In this document: positions 25,873 to 34,952 of the stretch, piece by piece
Numbering within the stretch: the first letter of the stretch is position 1
Layout: each line of letters begins with the position of its first letter
Assembly: GCF_009827295.1 (NCBI RefSeq)
Contig: NZ_WTYD01000001.1
Location: 1,364,001-1,428,000 of the forward strand
DNA length: 64,000 bases
DNA from: Qipengyuania pelagi
GTDB lineage: Bacteria; Pseudomonadota; Alphaproteobacteria; Sphingomonadales; Sphingomonadaceae
Direction of reading: 5' to 3'
Notes under the pieces: model-generated
What the model was told of the DNA's origin: nothing
The model's database searches: none
Seen by the model: only the letters and a program-made list of their open reading frames with translations
Made by a program: the position numbers and the translations under genes

Positions 25873-27681
25873 ATGGCACAACCACCGATCCTCAGCTGGG
25901 AAGGTCTCGGCCTGCAACAGGGCGGCCGCTGGCTGTTTGGCGGGCCGGATCAGGACCCGATCGACCTGCATATCGGCGCGCGCGACCGCCTGGCCCTGAT
26001 CGGGCGCAACGGGGCGGGCAAGACGACGCTGTTCCGGCTGATCGAGGACCGGATCGAAGCCGATCGCGGCCTGCGCAAGGTCAAGCCCGGCACGCGCATC
26101 GTGGTGCTGGAACAGGAACCCGATCTCTCGGGCCACGCAACCCTGATGGACTGGGCGCTCGCGGGCGAGAACCCGCCTGAGGAGCACGAGGTCGAGGCGA
26201 TCGCAGGCCAACTCGGCATCGCCATGGCGACGCCCACCAAGGGCGCCAGCGGGGGCGAGAAGCGCCGTGCCGCCATCGCCCGCGCGCTGGCGCAGGACCC
26301 CGACCTGCTCCTGATGGACGAGCCGACCAACCATCTCGATCTCGCCGCGATCGACTGGCTGGAAGGCTGGCTCGACCGCTACAAGGGCGCCTTCGTCGTC
26401 ATCAGCCACGACCGCACCTTCCTGAAACGCCTCACCCGCGCGACCCTGTGGCTCGACCGGGGAACGATGCGGCGCAAGGAGGTCGGCTTCGGCGGGTACG
26501 AGGCGTGGGAAGAACAGGTCTATGCCGAAGAGGCACGCGCGGCGGAAAAGCTCGACGCGAAGCTCAAGCTGGAAGCCCACTGGCTCGAACGCGGCGTCAC
26601 CGCGCGGCGCAAGCGCAATCAGGGGCGGCTCGAGAAACTCCACCAGATGCGCGCCCAGCGCGCGTCCATGATTTCAGGCGGCGGCACTGCCAAGCTGAAG
26701 CTCGCGACGGAAGAGGATTTCAAAAGCAAGTCCGTCATCGTCGCGGATGCGATTGCCAAGACCTATGGCGATCGCACGGTCATCAAGCCGTTCAGCCTGC
26801 GCATCCAGCGGGGCGACCGGATCGGCATCGTCGGTTCCAACGGCGCAGGCAAGACCACGCTTCTGAAGATGCTGACGGGCGAACTCGCGCCCGATACCGG
26901 CTCCGTCGACATCTCGAACAAGCTGACCGGCGTGATGATCGACCAGCAGCGCGCTTTGCTCTCTCCCGACAAGACGGTGCGCCAGGTGCTGGCCGAAGGC
27001 GGCGACTGGATCGACGTTCAGGGCCACCGCAAGCACGTCCAGGCGCATCTCAAGGATTTCCTGTTCGATCCCAAGATCGTGGACACCAAGGTCGGCATCC
27101 TGTCGGGTGGCGAGCGCAGCCGCCTGCTGCTCGCGCGCGAATTCGCCAAGGCGTCGAACCTGCTCGTGCTGGACGAGCCGACCAACGATCTCGACCTGGA
27201 AACGCTTGACCTGTTGCAGGAAGTGATCGCCGATTACGAAGGCACCGTCCTGCTCGTCAGCCATGATCGCGATTTTCTCGACCGGACCGTGACGCTGACG
27301 CTCGGCCTCGACGGAAGCGGCAAGGTCGATATCGTGGCGGGGGGATACGAGGATTGGGAGCGCAAGCGCACCGAAAGCGCGGCCCCGTCGCGCAATCCTG
27401 CCTCCAAGGCGAGCGGCGCATCGCCCGCGCCCGCCCCGCCGCCGCCCAGATCGACCAAGCTCAGCTACAAGGATCAGCGCGATTACGAGCTGCTTCCCGC
27501 CCGGATCGAGGAGCTGGAAGCGGCCATCGCAAAGGGCGAGACGATCCTGGCCGATCCCCAGCTCTACACCACCGACCCGCAGAAATTCGCCACGATTTCC
27601 AAGGGGCTGGAAAATGCGCGGGCGGAAAAGGATGCGGCGGAAGAACGCTGGCTGGAACTGGCCGAACTGATCGAAGGGTGA
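25873..27681 (+). CDS. uup: ABC-F family ATPase (Uup type)
   Basis: The 602-residue protein has two ATPase cassettes in one chain (LIGRNGAGKTTLF and IVGSNGAGKTTLL; signature GASGGEKRRAAIARAL and LSGGERSRLLLA; Walker B LLMDEPTNHL and LVLDEPTNDL), no membrane segments, and a C-terminal coiled coil of Uup type (IEELEAAIAKGETIL and following). ABC-F proteins act on ribosomes or DNA intermediates; Uup is linked to transposon excision and replication fidelity. The UDG-like gene overlaps its stop by four bases. Confidence 0.93.
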   Translation: MAQPPILSWEGLGLQQGGRWLFGGPDQDPIDLHIGARDRLALIGRNGAGKTTLFRLIEDRIEADRGLRKVKPGTRIVVLEQEPDLSGHATLMDWALAGENPPEEHEVEAIAGQLGIAMATPTKGASGGEKRRAAIARALAQDPDLLLMDEPTNHLDLAAIDWLEGWLDRYKGAFVVISHDRTFLKRLTRATLWLDRGTMRRKEVGFGGYEAWEEQVYAEEARAAEKLDAKLKLEAHWLERGVTARRKRNQGRLEKLHQMRAQRASMISGGGTAKLKLATEEDFKSKSVIVADAIAKTYGDRTVIKPFSLRIQRGDRIGIVGSNGAGKTTLLKMLTGELAPDTGSVDISNKLTGVMIDQQRALLSPDKTVRQVLAEGGDWIDVQGHRKHVQAHLKDFLFDPKIVDTKVGILSGGERSRLLLAREFAKASNLLVLDEPTNDLDLETLDLLQEVIADYEGTVLLVSHDRDFLDRTVTLTLGLDGSGKVDIVAGGYEDWERKRTESAAPSRNPASKASGASPAPAPPPPRSTKLSYKDQRDYELLPARIEELEAAIAKGETILADPQLYTTDPQKFATISKGLENARAEKDAAEERWLELAELIEG

Positions 27682-28271
27682 ACCCGGCACAGGAGAAGGC
27701 CGAGGATCTCGCGCGGCGCATCGCCGTATGCCGGGTCTGCGCCGCCCATTTGCCCCACGGGGTCAGGCCTGTGACCAGCTTTTCGCCGAGCGCGAAACTG
27801 CTCATCATCGGACAGGCGCCGGGATCGAAAGTGCATCTGAGCGGCACTCCTTGGGACGACAAGAGCGGCGACCGGTTGCGCGAATGGACCGGGCTGGATC
27901 GCGAGACCATGTACGATTCGGCGCGCGTGGCACTCGTTCCGATGGGCTTTTGCTATCCCGGAAAGGCGAGCGGCGGGGACAAGCCGCCCCGGCGCGAATG
28001 CGCGCCTTTGTGGCATGACGAGGTGCTCGCGATATTGCCCGAGGACCGTTTGACGCTGCTCGTCGGCAGCTATGCGCAATCGTATTATCTGCCCGCAACG
28101 CGCACTCTGTCGATGACCGAGCGCGTGCGCCGCTTCCGCGATTTCCTGCCCGAGGTCCTGCCCCTGCCGCACCCGGCATGGCGTTCCACCTTATGGATGC
28201 GGCAGAACCCCTGGTTCGAGACCGAAGTCCTGCCGGTCCTGCGGACGCGCATTGCGGCGATCCTAGCCTAG
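27678..28271 (+). CDS. Uracil-DNA glycosylase family protein
   Basis: The 197-residue protein starts at a GTG that overlaps the uup stop (GTGA), so translation is coupled. It has the UDG superfamily motifs IIGQAPGSKVH near residue 43, GFCYPG, LLVGSYAQ and the late PLPHPAWRS, with a short cysteine pair CRVCAAH near the N-terminus. The motif order resembles the UDG family proteins related to phage SPO1 enzymes. It may excise uracil or bind DNA ends; its exact class is not assigned. Coupling with Uup suggests a shared role in genome maintenance. Confidence 0.85.
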   Translation: MNPAQEKAEDLARRIAVCRVCAAHLPHGVRPVTSFSPSAKLLIIGQAPGSKVHLSGTPWDDKSGDRLREWTGLDRETMYDSARVALVPMGFCYPGKASGGDKPPRRECAPLWHDEVLAILPEDRLTLLVGSYAQSYYLPATRTLSMTERVRRFRDFLPEVLPLPHPAWRSTLWMRQNPWFETEVLPVLRTRIAAILA

Positions 28272-28849
28272 ATAAGCCCTTCCGCTTCCATCGCCTGCTT
28301 CACCGCTGGACGCCCCTTGTTCCGCGCACGGAAGGTCGTGAGTGCGTCGGGCAATTCGATGCCGAACTTGTCGGCCCAAAGCAGCGTGACGAAAAGATAA
28401 TTGTCAGCGACGGTCAGCCGGTCACCGACGAGAAAGTCGCCGCCGTCCATGAGCGTCTCGGTCAGACGATACGTCTCGGCCAGTCTGTCCTTCGCCTTTG
28501 CCTGGCGATCATCGGTGTCGCCACCGAACAAGGGGTGATAGCCGCCATGGATCTCGGTACCGATGAAGCCGATCCATTCGAGCATCTTGTAGCGATCGAC
28601 ACCGGACGGGGCCGCATCGCCGCGATCGGCGATATAGGTGAGGACGGCGGGGTTCTCGGTCAGCAGGCCGACATCGTCGGTTTCGATGGCGGGGACGTAG
28701 CCGCGCGGACTGATGGCGTAGAAATCATCCCCATTCTCGGTCTCATGCTTCGACAGATCGACCCTCACGGCCTCGTGCTCGATCCCCTCCTCTATCAAGG
28801 CGATATGGCTGGCGAGGCTACAGGCGCCGGGCGAAAAATAGAGTTTCAT
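28268..28849 (-). CDS. Glutathione S-transferase family protein
   Basis: The 193-residue protein has the thioredoxin-like N domain (MKLYFSPGACSLASHIAL, with the catalytic Ser/Cys region SPGACS) and ESXXI-like site TENPAVLTYIADR, then an all-helical C domain with FLVGDRLTVADNYLFV. The SPGACSL pattern is beta-class. GST activity toward a particular electrophile is not readable. It converges with the UDG-like gene, their stop codons overlapping by four bases. AGGA precedes the ATG at 28849. The frame runs far upstream but is not family-like there. Confidence 0.92.
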   Translation of the reverse strand: MKLYFSPGACSLASHIALIEEGIEHEAVRVDLSKHETENGDDFYAISPRGYVPAIETDDVGLLTENPAVLTYIADRGDAAPSGVDRYKMLEWIGFIGTEIHGGYHPLFGGDTDDRQAKAKDRLAETYRLTETLMDGGDFLVGDRLTVADNYLFVTLLWADKFGIELPDALTTFRARNKGRPAVKQAMEAEGLI

Positions 28850-28914
28850 TAGAGTGTCCTTTCGATGGGGTATGCCTCTATGCAACGGGGCCGGGAGCTG
28901 ATGGGTCCGACCGT

Positions 28915-29388
28915 CTACAGCCGGTAGAATCCCGCCACCCGGTCGAGCGCGATGCCGAGCACCAGCTTGCCCGAGCGGGCCGGCCAGCTGAGCGCCTTTT
29001 CCGCGCTCGGCAGGCTTTCGCAGGCGCAGACGACGCGCCACAAAACGTCGGAAAGCCCCCTTCCCGCCTCGCGCATGGCGCCATCGAAGCGCTCCTTGGC
29101 AGCGATCTGGCGCTCGCCTGGCGTCAGGTCCGCGCCGCCCGACCCGCCATCCACACGCACCGGGTCCCAGCGCATGGTGACCGAGGGTGCGAGCTGGGCG
29201 CGCTCGTAATCTAGGCGCAACCGTTCGCCCGCATCGAACTGGCGATCGTTGAGATGGCCGCGCGAATGCAGCCAGCCCAGGGGCGATTCGGCGAGATTGA
29301 CCGTGACCGACCGCTTGCGCTTTGCGACGCCGGACCCGCGACGAGGCCCCTCTTCCGTCAATTCGCGTTCGACCAGTTCCCGCTTCAT
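28915..29388 (-). CDS. DUF6456-type protein of unknown function
   Basis: The 157-residue protein begins MKRELVERELTEEGPRR and has basic RGSGVAKRKRS and the conserved-looking NLAESPLGWLHSRGHLNDRQFDAGERLRLDYERAQLA, given here in parts. It matches my memory of the alphaproteobacterial DUF6456 family, which is thought to be regulatory. The C-terminal half is helical with one LWRVVCACESLP stretch. GGAG lies nine bases before the ATG at 29388. It is divergent from the helix-turn-helix regulator with a 109-base shared region. Confidence 0.7.
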   Translation of the reverse strand: MKRELVERELTEEGPRRGSGVAKRKRSVTVNLAESPLGWLHSRGHLNDRQFDAGERLRLDYERAQLAPSVTMRWDPVRVDGGSGGADLTPGERQIAAKERFDGAMREAGRGLSDVLWRVVCACESLPSAEKALSWPARSGKLVLGIALDRVAGFYRL

Positions 29389-29497
29389 GCCCGTCTCTCC
29401 GATTCGTCTTGCGTTCGCGTCCGAGAGCACCCTTGCAAAATGGTGATGTCTGTAGGAAAGCGAAAACCGATCTGGTTATTTTTTGGGAACGGCACCC

Positions 29498-30070
29498 GTG
29501 ATCAATCGCATTCGCGACATTCGCAAGCAGAAGGGCATGACTCTGGCGGACCTCGCCGAGGCCTGCGATCCCCCGACGACGCCGCAGACCGTCGGCCGCC
29601 TTGAAACCGGAATGCGCAATCTGTCGATCAAATGGATGGAACGCATCGGACAGGCGCTCGGGGTGGAGCCGGAATTGCTGGTCCGCTCCGAAAGCGCAGG
29701 CCATCCCCAATTGATCGCTACGCTCGCGGCCCAGGGGGCGGAAGCCCTTTCCTCGCCGCGCGATGCCATTCTGGCGACCGACCTTTCGGGCGACGGCGCT
29801 TTGGTGGTGATGAGTATCGACTATCCGCATGGCGAATACCGCCCGGGTGACCAGCTTTGGCTGCGCCAGCTCGCGCCCGACCAGGCAGGGCGTGCGATCA
29901 ATCGCGACGTCCTCGTGCCGCGCCGCGCAGGGCGATTCGCGTTCGGGCGCCTGATCGATCGGCAGGGTGACATGGTGGGTGTGCTGCCGCCCGGACACGG
30001 TCAGAAGCAGGAAGTGGTGAAGGACCCGCCCTGGATCGCGGTCGCGGAAATGCTGGTCAGGAAGCTCTGA
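29498..30070 (+). CDS. XRE-family helix-turn-helix transcriptional regulator
   Basis: The protein (190 residues from the GTG at 29498; a TTG at 29483 is an alternative) begins with a Cro/C1 helix-turn-helix: INRIRDIRKQKGMTLADLAE, then PQTVGRLETGMRNLSIKWM and IGQALGVEPELLV. The C-terminal domain (about residues 75-190) looks like a peptidase S24-like fold (YRPGDQLWLR, FAFGRLIDRQGDMV) but I do not see a clear catalytic Ser-Lys pair. It is followed after two bases by a glycosyltransferase gene in the same direction. Confidence 0.85.
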   Translation: MINRIRDIRKQKGMTLADLAEACDPPTTPQTVGRLETGMRNLSIKWMERIGQALGVEPELLVRSESAGHPQLIATLAAQGAEALSSPRDAILATDLSGDGALVVMSIDYPHGEYRPGDQLWLRQLAPDQAGRAINRDVLVPRRAGRFAFGRLIDRQGDMVGVLPPGHGQKQEVVKDPPWIAVAEMLVRKL

Positions 30071-30072
30071 GC

Positions 30073-31266
30073 GTGCCGCGCGTCCTGTCGCTTTCCACGC
30101 TCTATCCGAACGACTCCAACCCGCGTTTCGGCACCTTCGTGGCCCGTTCGCTGGAAGCGTTGCAGCGCGAGACCGATTGGGAGATGACGGTGGTCAATCC
30201 GATCGGCCTGCCCCCGCTGTCCAAGCGCCTGCTTCCTGCACGGTATCGCGCCCTCGCCGAAGCGGCGCATGACGGATCGGAAAACGGTGTCTTCGTCCAC
30301 CGGCCGCGCTTCCCGCTGATCCCCGCGATCGGCGGGCGTTTCAATCCCGGCGCGATCGCGCGTGCGGTTCTCCCTCTGGTGCGCGAACTGCATCGCAAAA
30401 CGCCGTTCGACCTCGTGGACGCGCAATTCTTCTATCCCGACGGCCCCGCCGCCGCCCGCATCGCCAGGGCGCTCGACCTGCCGCTATCGATCAAGGCGCG
30501 CGGGGCGGATATCCATTACTGGGGCGGCAAATCCTACGCCCGCGACGCGATGATCGACGCCGGAAAACAGGCTGCGGGCCTGTTGTCGGTCTGCGAGGCG
30601 CTGGCGGCGGATATGGTGGCGCTCGGCCTGCCCCGCGAAAAAATCGCGATCCACTACACCGGGCTCGACCGGGACCGGTTCCGCCCCCTCAATCACACCC
30701 GGCTGCGGTCACGATTGGCCACGGAACTCAGTGTTCCGATCGACGACAGGAAGCCCCTGCTCGCCACGGTCGGGGCGCTGATCCCGCGCAAGGGACAGCG
30801 ACTGGTCATAGAAGCATTGTCCGATCTGCCCGACGCGCGCCTGCTGCTTGTCGGCAAGGGTGAGGACGAGGCCGATCTTCGCGCGTTCGCGCAGGAACGG
30901 GGACTGGCGGATCGCGTCCATTTCCTCGGCTCGCTCGATCACGATCTCCTGCCGCTGGTCCTGTCCGCTGCCGATGCGATGGTGCTGCCATCGAGCAGCG
31001 AAGGGTTGGCCAATGCCTGGGTGGAAGCGCTGGCCTGCGGCACGCCGCTCGTCATCACCGATGCGGGCGGCGCACGCGAAGTGGTGGACGGTCCCGACGC
31101 CGGGATCATCGTCGCGCGGGACGCCGGGGCCATCGCTGACGGAATACGCCTGGTGCTGGCGCGCGCGACCTCCCCGCAGACTGTCGCGGCGAAGGCCGAA
31201 CGCTTCGACTGGCGCGTCAACGGGCGGACGCTCGGCGCGTATTACGACCGCATCGTCCGCCCGTAA
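30073..31266 (+). CDS. Glycosyltransferase family 4 protein
   Basis: The 397-residue protein has the GT-B fold of GT4: N-terminal LSTLYPNDSNPRFGTFV and C-terminal LATVGALIPRKGQ, LLLVGKGEDE and VLPSSSEGLANAWVEALACGTPLVITDAGG with the EX7E-like pair of acidic residues. It transfers a sugar from a nucleotide donor, probably to an envelope glycan; neither sugar nor acceptor can be told. The start is GTG, two bases after the regulator gene stop. No other glycan genes are nearby. Confidence 0.9.
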   Translation: MPRVLSLSTLYPNDSNPRFGTFVARSLEALQRETDWEMTVVNPIGLPPLSKRLLPARYRALAEAAHDGSENGVFVHRPRFPLIPAIGGRFNPGAIARAVLPLVRELHRKTPFDLVDAQFFYPDGPAAARIARALDLPLSIKARGADIHYWGGKSYARDAMIDAGKQAAGLLSVCEALAADMVALGLPREKIAIHYTGLDRDRFRPLNHTRLRSRLATELSVPIDDRKPLLATVGALIPRKGQRLVIEALSDLPDARLLLVGKGEDEADLRAFAQERGLADRVHFLGSLDHDLLPLVLSAADAMVLPSSSEGLANAWVEALACGTPLVITDAGGAREVVDGPDAGIIVARDAGAIADGIRLVLARATSPQTVAAKAERFDWRVNGRTLGAYYDRIVRP

Positions 31267-31285
31267 CGCGAGAACGAATCGCGGA

Positions 31286-32266
31286 TCAGCGGCCCTCGCG
31301 TGCGAGGCGGGACTGACGGTCCTCGTCGCTCTCGTCGGGCACGAAACTGTTCGACGTGACGCCCATCCACACGAGCAGAGGTGCCGCCATGTAGATCGAG
31401 CTGTAGGTGCCGACGAAGATACCGAGCGTGATTGCCGCGACGAGGCCGAACAGGCTTTCCGGCCCGAACAGCAGCAGCGGCACCAGCGCGACCAGCAGCG
31501 TCAGCGAGGTCATCACGGTACGGGCCAGCGTCTCGTTGACCGACAGGTCGAGCAGTTCGGGAAGCGGCATCCGGCGGTATTTCTTCAGATTTTCGCGGAT
31601 GCGGTCGTAAACCACGATCGTATCGTTCAGCGAATACCCGATGATCGCCAGGATGGCGGCGATGATCTGAAGGCTGAATTCGAGCTGGAACAGCGCGAAC
31701 ATCCCCAGGGTCAGCGACACGTCGTGGAACAGCGCGAACAGGCCGCCGACGCCGAACTGCCACTCGAAGCGGATCCAGATATAGGCGGCGACCGCGAGCA
31801 TCGCGGCGACCAGTGCCCAGATGGCATCGTCGCGAAATTCGCCCGAAACCTTGCCGCTGACCGAATCCACGCCATCGATACGAACATCGGGGTGGTCTTC
31901 CTCCAGCGCGCCGGTAATCCGGTCGGCCATCCGGTTGGCGTATTCGGGATCGCCGTCCGCTTCGGCGGGAAGCGCGACGCGGATCGACACCTGATTGGGC
32001 GCGCCGAAGCGCTGAATCACGGGGTTTTCCACCCCTTCCAGCCCACCGACCGTGGTGCGGATTTCGCCCACCGGTGCCTGCGCCTCACCCACGAAGGTCG
32101 CGCGGATTTCCTGGCCGCCGGCGAAATCGACGCCGTAATTGAGGCCGTTCACGGCGACCATGATCCAGCTCGCCGCAATCAGCACGATGCTGACCGCGAA
32201 GAACGGAACGCGCCATTTCAGGAAGTGGATATTCGTATCGTCGGGGACGAGTTTCAGGAGCTTCAT
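31286..32266 (-). CDS. secF: Protein translocase subunit SecF
   Basis: The 326-residue membrane protein works with SecD and YajC to use the proton gradient to pull proteins through SecYEG. It has the first membrane segment, a periplasmic domain (including VDFAGGQEIRATF and IDGVDSVSGKVSGE) and five further segments, with the SecF signature NDTIVVYDRIREN. The length is typical. It follows secD after 13 bases; together with yajC they form one operon. The C-terminus is a short charged tail. Confidence 0.97.
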   Translation of the reverse strand: MKLLKLVPDDTNIHFLKWRVPFFAVSIVLIAASWIMVAVNGLNYGVDFAGGQEIRATFVGEAQAPVGEIRTTVGGLEGVENPVIQRFGAPNQVSIRVALPAEADGDPEYANRMADRITGALEEDHPDVRIDGVDSVSGKVSGEFRDDAIWALVAAMLAVAAYIWIRFEWQFGVGGLFALFHDVSLTLGMFALFQLEFSLQIIAAILAIIGYSLNDTIVVYDRIRENLKKYRRMPLPELLDLSVNETLARTVMTSLTLLVALVPLLLFGPESLFGLVAAITLGIFVGTYSSIYMAAPLLVWMGVTSNSFVPDESDEDRQSRLAREGR

Positions 32267-32279
32267 GGGTCTCGCCTCC

Positions 32280-33878
32280 TCACAGGTTCAATTCGTTCGG
32301 CCGCGCCTTGCGCAGCCATCCGGCGACCCACATGCGGGTCAGGGTCACGGCGGTGAAGACGCTGGTGAACAGGCCGATCACGAGCACCACCGCGAAACCG
32401 CGGATCGGGCCCGAGCCGAACAGGAACAGCAGCACCCCGGCGATGAAATTGGTGACGTTCGCGTCGTAGATCGCGCGGCTCGCTTCCTTGTAGCCGGTCT
32501 CGACCGCGGCGACCACGCGCCGCCCGCGCTTTCGCTCCTCGCGGATGCGTTCGTTGATCAGCACGTTGGCATCGACCGCCGCACCGATCGTCAGCACGAA
32601 ACCGGCGATACCGGGCAATGTCAGCGTGGTGTTGAGCACGGCCATGATACCCAGGATCATCAGCACGTTGATGACCAGAGCTGCCGTCGCGTAGAGACCG
32701 AACCGGCCATAGGTCGCGATCATCAGCACGATCACCGCGACCGAACCGATCGTCATCGCGAGCAGGCCCGACCGGATCGAATCGGCGCCGAGATCGGGAC
32801 CGACCGTGCGCTCCTCGATCACCGCCAGATCGACCGGCAGCGCGCCCGACCGCAGCGAGATCGCGAGATTGTTGGCGGTTTCGGTCGTGAACCCGCCGGA
32901 GATCGAGGCGCTGCCGCCCAGAATCGGTTCGTTGATATTGGGCGCGGACAGGACCTTGCCGTCGAGGATGATGGCGAAGGGCTTGTTGACGTTCTCGCGC
33001 GTCAGATTGGCGAAGCGCGCCCCGCCCTGCTGGTCGAATGTGATCGAGACGACCGGCTCGTTGGTCTGCGGATCGAAGGTCTGCTGCGCGCCGACGAGAT
33101 TGTCGCCGCGAATGCCGCCCAAACGCCGCACCGCGAGCGAGGTGCCTGCCTGCGCGGTGGTCTCGGCATAGGGTACGATCTCGCTGCCCGGAGGCGCGAC
33201 ACCGGCGGCCACGTCGCTCGGCAAGGCGGTCTGGTCGACCAGCTTGAATTCGAGCCGCGCGGTCTGGCCGAGCAGTTCCTTCAGCGCGTCGGGGTCCTGC
33301 AGGCCGGGCACCTGCACGACGATGCGGGTATCGCCCTGGCGGATGATGGTCGGCTCGCGCGTGCCGAGCGAATCGATGCGCTTGCGCACCACTTCCGTGG
33401 CGCTGTCCATCGCATCGGTGACGGCCTGTTCGAGGCCCTGTTCGGTCGGCGTCAGGACGAAGCGCGTCTCGTCCACCATCGACAGGTCCCATTCGCGGAC
33501 CATGCCGTTGCCATTGACCAACGGAAGGATGAGTTCACGCGCACGATCGACCTCGCCCATGTCCTCGACCATGAAGGTCAGACGGCCATCGGCAGTCGAG
33601 ACGTCGCCGATGCGGATGCGCGGTTCGGCCTGGCGCAAGGCGGTGCGGACCGCCTCTTCCAGGTTCTCGAGCCGCTGCGCGGCGACCTGGGACGGCTCGG
33701 CTTCGAGCAGGATGTGGCTGCCGCCTGCAAGGTCGAGCCCGAGATTGACAGTCGGGTCCGGCAGGGCCTCGGGCCATTTCGCACTGGTCATCGAGACCAG
33801 CGACGGCAAAGCGGCGAGGATGGCGACGGCCGTGATCAGCCACAGCCAGGTCTTCTTCCAGGTCGGAAAATCGAGCAT
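32280..33878 (-). CDS. secD: Protein translocase subunit SecD
   Basis: The 532-residue subunit has a first membrane segment (LWLITAVAILAALPSLV), the large periplasmic domain with NLGLDLAGGSHILLE and the P1 head, and five C-terminal segments with the RND-like GAAVDANVLINERIRE motif. It is the partner of SecF in proton-driven late-stage export. The length is shorter than the E. coli protein (615), which is usual in alphaproteobacteria. It lies between yajC and secF. Confidence 0.97.
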   Translation of the reverse strand: MLDFPTWKKTWLWLITAVAILAALPSLVSMTSAKWPEALPDPTVNLGLDLAGGSHILLEAEPSQVAAQRLENLEEAVRTALRQAEPRIRIGDVSTADGRLTFMVEDMGEVDRARELILPLVNGNGMVREWDLSMVDETRFVLTPTEQGLEQAVTDAMDSATEVVRKRIDSLGTREPTIIRQGDTRIVVQVPGLQDPDALKELLGQTARLEFKLVDQTALPSDVAAGVAPPGSEIVPYAETTAQAGTSLAVRRLGGIRGDNLVGAQQTFDPQTNEPVVSITFDQQGGARFANLTRENVNKPFAIILDGKVLSAPNINEPILGGSASISGGFTTETANNLAISLRSGALPVDLAVIEERTVGPDLGADSIRSGLLAMTIGSVAVIVLMIATYGRFGLYATAALVINVLMILGIMAVLNTTLTLPGIAGFVLTIGAAVDANVLINERIREERKRGRRVVAAVETGYKEASRAIYDANVTNFIAGVLLFLFGSGPIRGFAVVLVIGLFTSVFTAVTLTRMWVAGWLRKARPNELNL

Positions 33879-33894
33879 CGTCGTGTGCGCCGGC

Positions 33895-34218
33895 TCAGTC
33901 GTTCGCGGGCGCAGCGGCGGTGGGCGAAATCACATCGCCGATCGTGCTCTTCACCGCGCGGACCTTCACGCCCTTGCTGATCTCCAGCTCGGCATAGTGT
34001 TCGTCGACCTTGGTGACCTTGCCGACCAGTCCCCCTGCGGTGACAACCTCGTCCCCGCGCTTCAGGCCAGCGACCTTCTGCTGATGCGCCTTCTGCTGCT
34101 TCATCTGCGGGCGGATGATCAGGAACCAGAAGATCAGGATCATGCCGACGATCGGCAACCAGCTGATCCAGGCGGGCGGCGGCGCGGCGCCGGTGGCTGC
34201 GCCTAACATGTAAAGCAT
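33895..34218 (-). CDS. yajC: Sec translocase accessory protein YajC
   Basis: The 107-residue protein has one membrane segment (WLPIVGMILIFWFLII) followed by the conserved RPQMKQQKAHQQ and a beta-rich domain LKRGDEVVTAGGLVGKVTKV. It forms a complex with SecD and SecF. It is the first gene of the operon, 16 bases before secD, and its promoter lies in the 34219-34487 gap. The N-terminal MLYMLGAATGAAPPPAW is short and not a cleavable signal by eye. Confidence 0.95.
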   Translation of the reverse strand: MLYMLGAATGAAPPPAWISWLPIVGMILIFWFLIIRPQMKQQKAHQQKVAGLKRGDEVVTAGGLVGKVTKVDEHYAELEISKGVKVRAVKSTIGDVISPTAAAPAND

Positions 34219-34487
34219 CGATGAACTGCCTGTTGTGAAACGATCCGTAGGCCCGCATCTGGGTTGGCACGTGCCGAAATCAAGTCGGCTCGCCGCGCCC
34301 GCCCCGCGGGAATGCAGCGGCGCCTAGCAGTATCGCGCGGCCTTGGAAAGACGGCCTTGGAAGGATGGGGGGCCGCTCCGATGCCTGCCAGCCTGATCCC
34401 GCCTGACGCGCACCGTGATCAAAGCGGAGCGGATCGGCGCTTGCCATCGCGAAGGCCCCCTCCTATAGGGCCGCCCTCCACTGGTCT

Positions 34488-34564
34488 CGGGACGTAGCGC
34501 AGCCTGGTAGCGCATCACACTGGGGGTGTGGGGGTCGCAGGTTCGAATCCTGTCGTCCCGACCA
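34488..34564 (+). tRNA. tRNA-Pro (GGG anticodon)
   Basis: The 77-base gene starts CGGGACGTAGCGCAGCCTGG, has acceptor strands CGGGACG and CGTCCCG, the anticodon stem TCACA/TGTGG around a loop with anticodon GGG, the T-arm CAGGTTCGAATCCTG and an encoded CCA. It is divergent from yajC. A TATAGG at 34464 upstream could be part of its promoter. Confidence 0.96.
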
Positions 34565-34619
34565 GTGGAAATTCCCCTTCCTGGCAAGAACCCCGCCCTT
34601 TTCGGGACGCGGCGAGGAT

Positions 34620-34952
34620 CTACCTCGTTTCGGCGCGGCAGGCTTCGCGCAGGCGGTCCGCCATATCCTCCAGGCCGATGAAGACCTGCGCTGCATCGGT
34701 GTGGCCGCTGTCCAAGACGCTCGCGACCGACAATTGCATCTGCGTGACGCGGTCGATGTTCTGGAGGCTTTCGACGTGTTTGCGGATGACCGCATCGTCG
34801 CAGGCGAGTTCATAGGCCAGATCGTTGAGCAGGCGCGAGGCGATACGCAATTCCTCGGCCAAAGCCGCATGAAGCGGGGTCGCGGCGGTATCGGCTGCGA
34901 CCGGGGCGATCGCGTTCGCCTCGTCCGGCACCGGGATCGGATCGTGCATCAT
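34620..34952 (-). CDS. Small helical protein at the end of the chemotaxis operon
   Basis: The 110-residue protein has a variable N-terminus and then about 75 residues of predicted helix (LAEELRIASRLLNDLAYEL, SLQNIDRVTQMQLSVASVL, GLEDMADRLREACR) with no membrane segment or signal. I recognise no family. The ATG at 34952 overlaps the stop of the CheB-like gene as ATGA, so the two are translationally coupled. A chemotaxis accessory role, such as a helical partner of CheY or the CheB-like protein, is inference from position alone. Confidence 0.7.
   Translation of the reverse strand: MMHDPIPVPDEANAIAPVAADTAATPLHAALAEELRIASRLLNDLAYELACDDAVIRKHVESLQNIDRVTQMQLSVASVLDSGHTDAAQVFIGLEDMADRLREACRAETR

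Noticed and set aside
32139..33980. Plus-strand frame opposite secD and secF
   Set aside because: Antisense shadow rich in His, Asp and Arg, with no motifs.
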